Shown in pieces: positions 1 through 4,680 of a stretch of DNA of 7,837 nt. The stretch spans positions 1 through 7,837 of the forward strand of contig JAUUZB010000137.1 of the NCBI GenBank assembly GCA_030590185.1. Reading direction: 5' to 3'. The translations under genes and the position numbers were made by a program. A model generated the notes under the pieces. The model did no database searches and was not told the origin of the DNA. It was given only the letters and a program-made list of their open reading frames with translations. The stretch comes from Deltaproteobacteria bacterium (GTDB lineage: Bacteria; Myxococcota; XYA12-FULL-58-9; JAUUZB01). Numbering within the stretch: the first letter of the stretch is position 1; every line of letters starts with the position of its first letter.

Positions 1-14
1 CAGCGGCTCTGCTC

Positions 15-38
15 GGGGGCCGTTGAGGGGCGGCCCCC
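15..38. repeat. GC-rich inverted repeat downstream of the thioesterase gene
   Basis: Two perfect 8-base arms (GGGGGCCG and CGGCCCCC) flank an 8-base loop. The repeat sits about 60 bases beyond the stop of the minus-strand thioesterase gene, where a 3'-end hairpin could lie, but no T-tract follows on either strand, so it is not an intrinsic terminator by the usual rule. The remainder of 1-98 shows nothing I can assign. In the third plus-strand frame a stop at 24-26 could be the end of a gene entering from the left (last codons would read AALLGGR), but eight codons cannot decide this. Confidence 0.35.
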
Positions 39-98
39 CCCGGACCCCCGCGACTGCGCGGCGGAACGCGCCCATGGGCCCCGTGTCGCAGGTAGCGC

Positions 99-578
99 TC
101 AGCCGCTCGACCGTGCCGCCAACCGACGCTCACGCCGCAGCCTGGCGTTTTCAAAACGTTCCTTCTCGGCCTCGGTCTGCGGCGAAACAGCGGGCACCGC
201 CTGGGACTCGCCGTCCGCATTGACCGCCACGAAGGTGAAATAACCGGTCAGACAATGCTCGAGGGCGCGGGTCCCGGCCTCCTCACGGTCCACCCGCACG
301 CCGACCTCCATGCTGGTGCGACCGGCGTAGTTGACGCTGGCGCGGATCAACACCACGTCCCCCTCCCGGATCGGCCGTCGAAAGATCAACCCATCCACCG
401 CCGCGGTCACGGCGCTGGTACCGGCGTGGCGCCCGGCGGCGATGCTGGCGGCGATGTCCATCCACTGCATGATCCGTCCGCCAAAGGCGTTGCCATGGGT
501 GTTCGTGTCCGGCGGCAGGACCAGATGGGTGGTCTCGACCGATGAGGTGGAAGGCGGTCGTGAGGTCTCCGTCGTCAT
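99..578 (-). CDS. Acyl-CoA thioesterase, hotdog fold (YciA/BACH type)
   Basis: This 159-aa cytoplasmic enzyme is predicted to hydrolyse acyl-CoA thioesters to free fatty acid and CoA. The family signature lies at residues 22-44: PPDTNTHGNAFGG, then IMQWMDIAA. It contains the Asn/His-Gly-Asn-x-Phe-Gly-Gly stretch and the Trp-Met-Asp of the central hotdog helix, with Asp41 a likely catalytic acid. Residues 60-120 show the usual strand pattern (DGLIFRRPIREGDVV, ASVNYAGRTSMEVGVRV). The tail (about 135-156) is a charged helix, EKERFENARLRRERR, common in this family. The length is normal for a single-hotdog member, which usually works as an oligomer. The start is supported by GGAGG at 585-589 on the minus strand, six bases from the ATG. 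Residues 2-13 are Ser/Thr-rich and probably disordered. It is divergent from the helix-turn-helix gene and may share its control region. The chain-length preference of the substrate cannot be read from the sequence. Confidence 0.93.
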   Translation of the reverse strand: MTTETSRPPSTSSVETTHLVLPPDTNTHGNAFGGRIMQWMDIAASIAAGRHAGTSAVTAAVDGLIFRRPIREGDVVLIRASVNYAGRTSMEVGVRVDREEAGTRALEHCLTGYFTFVAVNADGESQAVPAVSPQTEAEKERFENARLRRERRLAARSSG

Positions 579-657
579 CGGGCTCCTCCGGGGGTGTGGC
601 GTTTGCGGTCAGGTGTATGGGGCCACAGTTGTCGTACCACGTCGATGTGGCAAGTAC

Positions 658-687
658 TGGCCATTGTAGAAGTCTGTCAAGTATACT
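658..687 (+). promoter_or_regulatory. Candidate promoter of the HTH/nucleotidyltransferase pair
   Basis: TGGCCA (658-663, four of six to the sigma-70 -35 consensus) and TATACT (682-687, five of six to -10) are 18 bases apart, predicting a start near 694 and a leader of about 30 bases. A second reading uses TTGACA (687-692, perfect -35) with the weak AAAACT (710-715). That would start transcription near 722, making the ATG at 724 almost leaderless. No Shine-Dalgarno sequence is visible before this ATG, which the second reading would explain. Both readings place key promoter bases inside the 675-692 palindrome. Confidence 0.45.
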
Positions 688-692
688 TGACA
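675..692. promoter_or_regulatory. Perfect 18-bp palindrome, probable operator
   Basis: TGTCAAGTATACTTGACA is a perfect inverted repeat without spacer, in an AT-rich stretch 32 bases before the helix-turn-helix start. The dyad fits the binding site of a dimeric Cro/CI-type repressor, and the adjacent gene encodes one. It contains TTGACA and TATACT on each strand, so a bound protein would block transcription to the right and possibly also to the thioesterase on the left. Two nearby half-site-like words, CAAGTA at 651-656 and GGTCAA at 706-711, may be weaker contacts. That it is an operator is inferred; the symmetry is seen directly. Confidence 0.65.
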
Positions 693-723
693 CATCAGAT
701 TCCCTGGTCAAAACTCATCTCAG

Positions 724-1191
724 ATGATCACCCGGACCCTCAACGCGTACCTAAAGGCAAAGGGCTGGTCGCGGTCCGAGCTCTCGCGGCGGGTGGGCGT
801 CAGTCGTCAGGCGGTATCGCTCTGGTTCAAGTCCACAGAGGCATCGTTGCGAAGCGGCCACCTCCGGCGGGTGAGTGAAGCCCTCGGGGTACCCATGGAG
901 GACCTGGTCAGGCCCCTCCCCGGTTTTGGCGGCGACCACGCCCAACTTCGCGCAACGTTCCTCTGGGACCATCTGTATCCCGACCTCGATGATTTCGCGA
1001 TCGCCGTGAACCGTTGGGAGCCCGAAGCCGTGGGGCGCCTGGTGCAGGTCAGTGGCCTCTATGTGGCGGAGCGCTTGCTGGGTCGAGCTGTATGGAGGAG
1101 ATTCCCTGACTACGAGCGCTACCTTCACCCCGCTCGGCGGCAACAACTCGAAAGTCTGGTCCGATGGCGCACCGGCCAAATAGCCAACTAG
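724..1191 (+). CDS. XRE-family helix-turn-helix protein, putative antitoxin/autorepressor
   Basis: A 155-aa protein with an N-terminal Cro/CI-type DNA-binding domain (about residues 3-62). Helix 2 (SRSELSRRVG), the turn and the recognition helix (SRQAVSLWF, 27-35) are clear, followed by LRRVSEALGVPMEDL, the usual closing helices. Residues 68-155 form a separate, mostly helical domain (LYPDLDDFAIAVNRWEPEAVGRLV, then FPDYERYLHPARRQQL) that I do not recognise with certainty and that could bind the partner toxin. The gene overlaps the nucleotidyltransferase gene by 28 bases, implying coupled translation. The ATG at 724 precedes the DNA-binding domain by only a few residues and has no visible Shine-Dalgarno sequence. 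The inferred role is to neutralise the downstream enzyme and repress the operon through the palindrome just upstream. Classical AbiEi antitoxins have a different winged-helix domain, so this is a variant pairing. An ordinary regulator with a chance neighbour is the alternative. Confidence 0.85.
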   Translation: MITRTLNAYLKAKGWSRSELSRRVGVSRQAVSLWFKSTEASLRSGHLRRVSEALGVPMEDLVRPLPGFGGDHAQLRATFLWDHLYPDLDDFAIAVNRWEPEAVGRLVQVSGLYVAERLLGRAVWRRFPDYERYLHPARRQQLESLVRWRTGQIAN

Positions 1192-1901
1192 CCAGCCGGG
1201 TGCTTCCCGCCCCGCTGTACCAGGCCCTCGCGCACGTCTTCGCCCAAGGGATCGAGGATTGCATGCTCGTTGGCGGTACGGCCTTGGCTGGCTACTACGC
1301 GGGTCATCGACGTTCCGACGATCTCGATTTGTTCGCCCGAGACGACACGGCGCTCCGAGCTAGCGTTCTGGCGGTGGAATCACTCACCGGCCTCGGCGCC
1401 GTGGTCCACACTGGTCAACGCACACCTCAGTTCTTTAGCGGATCCTGCGAGTTGTCCGGGCACGCGTACACGGTTCAGCTCGTCGTGGATCCCCGGCTAT
1501 TCGAGGTAGGCGAGGCGATCCGCGCCGACGACGGCGTCGCGGTGGCCGATCTCCAGACGCTGCTCAAACAGAAGGCCGCCACGTTGGTCTCCCGTTGTTC
1601 CGAGAAAGATCTGTTCGACCTGGGGTGGCTGTTCCGAGCTTTCCCCGAGCTGCGGATCGAAACCCTCGTGGAGCTTGGTGCACAGATCGACAGTGGCATG
1701 ACCGCTGAATCTGTGATGATCAGCGTGACCGGCACGACGCTCCGGGAGTCGGCCTGCGACATCTCGCCTACCCTAGGCCGCGACGTCGTCTATCGAGAAA
1801 TCTCGAGCTTGAAGCGCGCCCTGGCTCAGCGGTTCGATGAGCTTTGCCAGGACCAGCCTGTCGGTCCGGTCGGTGAGTTGATCCGGCGCCTCGATCGCTG
1901 A
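1164..1901 (+). CDS. AbiEii/AbiGii-like nucleotidyltransferase, putative toxin
   Basis: A 245-aa cytoplasmic protein with the hallmarks of the AbiEii (MenT-like) nucleotidyltransferase superfamily: LVGGTALAGYY (35-45) supplies the Gly-Gly nucleotide-binding turn, and R50-S51-D52-D53-L54-D55-L56-F57 carries the two metal-binding aspartates (D53, D55). LLKQKAATLVSRCSEKDLFDLGWL (133-156) holds the conserved Lys (K135 or K137) and the Lys-Asp-x-x-Asp-Leu segment (K148, D149, D152). All expected active-site residues seem intact. Known relatives transfer nucleotides to tRNA acceptor ends or other targets and stop growth unless held in check; AbiE systems act against phage. The protein is somewhat shorter than many AbiEii proteins (about 280-300 aa), mainly after residue 160. 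The start at 1164 lies inside the preceding gene, typical of coupled antitoxin-toxin pairs. The last codons and stop lie in a 19-bp direct repeat. The enzymatic class is well supported; target and toxicity are inferred. Confidence 0.88.
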   Translation: MAHRPNSQLASRVLPAPLYQALAHVFAQGIEDCMLVGGTALAGYYAGHRRSDDLDLFARDDTALRASVLAVESLTGLGAVVHTGQRTPQFFSGSCELSGHAYTVQLVVDPRLFEVGEAIRADDGVAVADLQTLLKQKAATLVSRCSEKDLFDLGWLFRAFPELRIETLVELGAQIDSGMTAESVMISVTGTTLRESACDISPTLGRDVVYREISSLKRALAQRFDELCQDQPVGPVGELIRRLDR

Positions 1902-1927
1902 CCGGCGCCTCGATCGCTGACCGGCGC
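1883..1927 (+). repeat. 19-bp tandem duplication spanning the toxin stop codon
   Basis: The unit CCGGCGCCTCGATCGCTGA occurs twice without gap (1883-1901 and 1902-1920), and the first seven bases occur a third time (1921-1927). The first copy encodes the last residues and the TGA stop of the nucleotidyltransferase; the second copy is non-coding. It looks like a replication-slippage or end-joining scar. Two exact 19-base copies suggest it is recent or kept by selection. Confidence 0.95.
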
Positions 1928-1997
1928 TTTGGTTGCCCCCCCATGAGGCCGCCCCCACCTTGCCTCCCAAAAAACCCTGTGCCACCCTCAACCCACC

Positions 1998-3014
1998 ATG
2001 AACGTCAACCTCAACGCCGGCCAGAGCCTGCGCGACCTCGCGGAGCAACTCGGGGTCTCCGTCGAGGAGCTCCAGCAACACACCGACGTCCAAGACGCCG
2101 AAGCGCCGGTGCAGGTGGACCAGACGATCGAGATCCCGGACGGCTTCTTTCGCGAACGCGACCGGGACCGGCGCTCGACCATGGCCGCCGTGCCCAAGAC
2201 TACGAGCCACGGCGGCATGAACGCCTCGATGGCGCTCAACATCGAGTACCAGCGCACCCGCCTCGCCGGCGGCATGAAGTTGGATGAGCCGCCCGATCCG
2301 GAGGAGGTCGAGGGGCTCGCCGAGGCCAAACGCGCCTACTTACGCTTTGAAGCCGACTCCAATGATCTCGCCATCGACCTCTGGGCCCAGCTCACCCACT
2401 CCAAGCGGATCGCGATTCGGGCCGAGGCCTATGCCTGCCAGGCCATCGCCCTGGCCCAACGTAACATTATATACGGCGGATCGGCGCAAAAGTGCCGGGT
2501 GGCCGCGCTGTCCGCGGCCAAGGCGGCGCTGATGGCCGATCCGAAGCTATCCGCGGCACATCTCGCCATGGCCTTGGGCCTGCGGGTCGGCGGCAGCTCG
2601 GCGGATCGGGTCGAGGCATTCGGGCTGGTCGAGCGGGCGGTGGAGCTCGATCCAGAGGATCCCAACTGCTGGGTGGAGCTCGCCACCTTGCTGCTCGAGG
2701 GCGACGATCCGGAGAACGCCCAAGAAGCCGCCGCCATGGCCCTGGAGATCGACGGCGACGGGATCCTCGCCCTGGAGATCGCGGGTCGCCTCGCCTTCGG
2801 GGCCGGCGATCACCAGCGTGCAGAAGAGCTGCTCGAACGCGCCGTGGACCTGGCGCCCGATTTCGCCCTCGCCCACGCCCGCCTCGGCGCGGTGCTCAAT
2901 GCGGCTGGGCGGCGGGAGGAGGCCCAGGAGGCCCTGGAGACCGCCAAGAGTCTCACGACCCGACCCGAGCAACAGCTCCTGTTGCAGTCGGTGTATGCTA
3001 GTGTAGGTGATTGA
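1998..3014 (+). CDS. LysM-like and TPR-repeat protein, probably cytoplasmic
   Basis: A 338-aa protein. Residues 3-47 resemble a LysM domain: LNAGQSLRDLAEQLGVSVEEL, a short variable part, then VQVDQTIEIPDG, matching the family pattern Gly-x-(S/T)-Leu ... Gly-Val-Ser ... Gln-x-Ile-x-Ile-Pro. Residues 50-120 are a charged linker. From about 130 the chain is helical, and from about 165 to 330 it shows TPR repeats with mostly 34-residue spacing (AALMADP, AVELDPED, ALEIDGDG, AVDLAPDF close successive units). TPRs are protein-interaction scaffolds. There is no signal peptide or membrane segment, so binding to periplasmic peptidoglycan is doubtful and the LysM part may have another role. The ATG at 1998 is the first start after an in-frame stop at 1944 and has no Shine-Dalgarno sequence; the preceding 50 bases are C-rich. 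Its partners and pathway are unknown. Confidence 0.82.
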   Translation: MNVNLNAGQSLRDLAEQLGVSVEELQQHTDVQDAEAPVQVDQTIEIPDGFFRERDRDRRSTMAAVPKTTSHGGMNASMALNIEYQRTRLAGGMKLDEPPDPEEVEGLAEAKRAYLRFEADSNDLAIDLWAQLTHSKRIAIRAEAYACQAIALAQRNIIYGGSAQKCRVAALSAAKAALMADPKLSAAHLAMALGLRVGGSSADRVEAFGLVERAVELDPEDPNCWVELATLLLEGDDPENAQEAAAMALEIDGDGILALEIAGRLAFGAGDHQRAEELLERAVDLAPDFALAHARLGAVLNAAGRREEAQEALETAKSLTTRPEQQLLLQSVYASVGD

Positions 3015-3030
3015 AATACCTGTCTTTTTT
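3003..3030 (+). terminator. Weak intrinsic terminator candidate at the end of the TPR gene
   Basis: A 7-pair stem (3003-3009 with 3017-3023, three pairs being G-U) with a 7-base loop overlaps the stop codon and is followed by C and six T (3025-3030). The T-tract is good but the stem is weak, so termination may be partial and some read-through into the next gene is possible. Confidence 0.3.
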
Positions 3031-3033
3031 CCC

Positions 3034-3062
3034 TTATCGCCCGATGTCGATTCTGCTATGCT
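3034..3062 (+). promoter_or_regulatory. Candidate promoter of the TSP3 surface-protein gene
   Basis: TATGCT (3057-3062) resembles a -10 box and is preceded by TGC, giving an extended -10. TTATCG at 3034-3039, 17 bases upstream, is a poor -35 (three of six). The predicted start near 3069 leaves a leader of about 45 bases that includes AAGGAG at 3102-3107. Confidence 0.4.
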
Positions 3063-3113
3063 GCTCTCGCACCCGTTTCGGGGGCACAGAGAACAGAGCT
3101 CAAGGAGAGAGAG

Positions 3114-4502
3114 ATGAGAAAACTAGCTACAATGTTGGGAGTGGTTTCGCTTGCCCTAGGTGCGTGGTTTATTCCGACCACGGCCACGGCTCAAGAGTGC
3201 GCGGACGGCCTTTGCGGTACGCCGGACCAAACCGGTGGTGGTTGCGGCTGCGGTTGCGGCTCGATCCTGATCGCCATGACCGATCGGGGTGACACGTATC
3301 AGTTTGCCGACGATTTCGACGGCGACGGCATTGAGGACGATTACGACAACTGTCCGTTCAGCTTCAACTTCGAGCAGGCTGACCTCGACGGCGACACCGT
3401 CGGCGACGCTTGTGACAGCTGCGCCACGGAGATGAATCCGTTCCAGGAGAACCTCGACGGAGATGAGTTCGGCGACGTCTGCGATCTCGACCGGGATGGG
3501 GACACCATTCTGGACCTCGATGACAACTGCGCCTCGGTACCGAACCTGGCCCAGCTCAACACCGATGGCGACAGCGAAGGCAACGCCTGCGACCTGGATG
3601 ACGACAACGACGACATCCCGGATCTGTTGGACGACTGCCGGCTGTGCACCCCCGCCCAGATGGCCTGTGACTGCGAGGACGACCCGGACAGTGACGGTAT
3701 CGATACCCGCTTCGACAACTGCCCGACCATCTACAACCCCGACCTCGACTTCTTCGGCGCGCAGATTGACCTCGACGGCGACGGCCTCGGCGATCTCTGT
3801 GACCCCGACCTCGACGGTGATGATGTCGCCAACTTCGCCGACAACTGCGAGCAGGTCTTCAATCCCTGTACCCTGCTGGCGGGCGGCACCTGCATGCAGC
3901 CGGACATCGACCGCGATGGTCTCGGTGATGCGGGCGGCTGGGGCACGGGCCTCGCCGAGTCCTGTGACGCCAAGGAGTGCTACGTCGTCGACGATCCGGC
4001 AAACTGCCTCGACCCGACCGCGGCCTTCACGATCATCGCCACGGTGTTGACCGTCGACCTGCTCGAGGCCGGCATTGACAACCCGGTCGAGATCGGCCTG
4101 TTCACCAACCGCCCGGATCAGCAGCACACCTGGGTTGCTCAGTTCACCGACCTGCCCAGCGGCAGCAACGTGACCCTGGAGAACGCGGAGAGCTCCGCCA
4201 CCGCGCTCGACGGCTTCCCGGAGCTGTCCAACTGCCTGCGTCAGGGCGACGACAACGCTTGCCTCGAGGACAACCGGCTGCGCTTCGCCCCGGACGTCGA
4301 AGGGGAGTACACCATCAAGATCACCACCACTCTGCCCGAGGGTGATCGTGAGGATTATGGCTCCAGCACCGCGGTGACCACGATCGTGGCCGACGTCGGC
4401 GGTGACGGGGTGGCAGCTGGTGGCTGCGCCGCGGGTTCCGCGACCGCCATGGCGGCCCTGGCGCTCGGCGCCTTGCTGGCCCTGTTCCGGCGCAAGCGGT
4501 AG
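3114..4502 (+). CDS. Secreted thrombospondin type 3 repeat protein with MYXO-CTERM-like tail
   Basis: A 462-aa exported protein. Residues 1-26 are a Sec signal peptide (MRKLATMLG..., hydrophobic core, ATA-Q cleavage site). Residues 29-48 are Cys/Gly-rich, including GGGCGCGCG. Residues 66-290 hold TSP3 repeats: Asp-rich calcium loops (DFDGDGIEDD, DLDGDTVGDACD, DLDGDGLGDLCD) alternating with DNCP-type turns, expected to bind many calcium ions and form a rigid rod closed by disulfides. Residues about 295-425 look like a beta-sandwich (ADVEGEYTIKI-type ending: APDVEGEYTIKITTT). The tail is GGC (Cys438), a hydrophobic helix (about 443-458) and RRKR, as in MYXO-CTERM proteins, which are cleaved and anchored at the cell surface by a dedicated intramembrane protease. 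The start has AAGGAG six bases upstream. It ends with tandem TAG stops and a strong terminator, so it is a separate unit from the next genes. A structural or adhesive surface role is inferred. Confidence 0.9.
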   Translation: MRKLATMLGVVSLALGAWFIPTTATAQECADGLCGTPDQTGGGCGCGCGSILIAMTDRGDTYQFADDFDGDGIEDDYDNCPFSFNFEQADLDGDTVGDACDSCATEMNPFQENLDGDEFGDVCDLDRDGDTILDLDDNCASVPNLAQLNTDGDSEGNACDLDDDNDDIPDLLDDCRLCTPAQMACDCEDDPDSDGIDTRFDNCPTIYNPDLDFFGAQIDLDGDGLGDLCDPDLDGDDVANFADNCEQVFNPCTLLAGGTCMQPDIDRDGLGDAGGWGTGLAESCDAKECYVVDDPANCLDPTAAFTIIATVLTVDLLEAGIDNPVEIGLFTNRPDQQHTWVAQFTDLPSGSNVTLENAESSATALDGFPELSNCLRQGDDNACLEDNRLRFAPDVEGEYTIKITTTLPEGDREDYGSSTAVTTIVADVGGDGVAAGGCAAGSATAMAALALGALLALFRRKR

Positions 4503-4528
4503 TAGCGCCAACCTTCCTTTAACCTGAT

Positions 4529-4559
4529 GATGGGGGCGCTTGCGCCCCCATCTTTTTTT
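4529..4559 (+). terminator. Strong rho-independent terminator
   Basis: A perfect 10-bp stem (GATGGGGGCG with CGCCCCCATC), a four-base CTTG loop and seven T immediately after. It lies 26 bases past the stop of the TSP3 gene and should end that transcript. Confidence 0.95.
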
Positions 4560-4573
4560 GTACTCGGGAGATC

Positions 4574-4601
4574 GGTGGTTGGGGGTCGACCCCCTGCCAC
4601 C
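4574..4601. repeat. Inverted repeat between the terminator and the vWA operon
   Basis: The core GGGGGTCGACCCCC (4581-4594) is a perfect 14-bp palindrome, flanked symmetrically, after two mismatched bases on each side, by GGTGG (4574-4578) and CCACC (4597-4601). As RNA it would be a two-part hairpin with a UCGA loop; as DNA it is a 28-bp dyad. It lies upstream of the likely vWA promoter, so an operator role is at least as likely as an RNA one. No T-tract follows. Confidence 0.6.
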
Positions 4602-4631
4602 CATCCCAGGGCCCCCATGGTCCATCGGGAC

Positions 4632-4660
4632 GTGAACCGAGTCGCCGGATAGTGTACGCT
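4632..4660 (+). promoter_or_regulatory. Weak promoter candidate for the vWA lipoprotein operon
   Basis: GTGAAC (4632-4637) and TACGCT (4655-4660) are 17 bases apart; each matches the sigma-70 consensus at about half of its positions. The predicted start near 4667 is too close to the GGAGG at 4669-4673 for comfort, so the real promoter may lie elsewhere in 4560-4660. Confidence 0.25.
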
Positions 4661-4680
4661 CCTAGGGCGGAGGATGAGCG

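Noticed and set aside
1..75. A minus-strand ATG at 75 with 25 open codons to the left edge (MGAFRRAVAG...)
   Set aside because: Too short, low-complexity and without a Shine-Dalgarno sequence; cannot be told from chance.
1943..2287. A 114-codon plus-strand frame overlapping the start of the TPR gene
   Set aside because: Arg/Pro-rich shift-frame shadow; the LysM and TPR patterns are in the 1998-3014 frame.
3285..3293. Arg-Gly-Asp at residues 58-60 of the TSP3 protein as an integrin-type adhesion motif
   Set aside because: The tripeptide is common by chance and nothing suggests a eukaryotic host.
3300..3980. Repeated GAC-rich DNA as a possible CRISPR or satellite array
   Set aside because: The repeats follow the reading frame and encode TSP3 calcium loops; unit lengths vary and no conserved DNA repeat with unique spacers exists.
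3156..4625. A 489-codon open frame on the minus strand opposite the TSP3 gene
   Set aside because: It is antisense to a clearly real gene; its Val/Glu/Ala repeats are the complement of Asp/Gly codons, and it crosses the terminator region.
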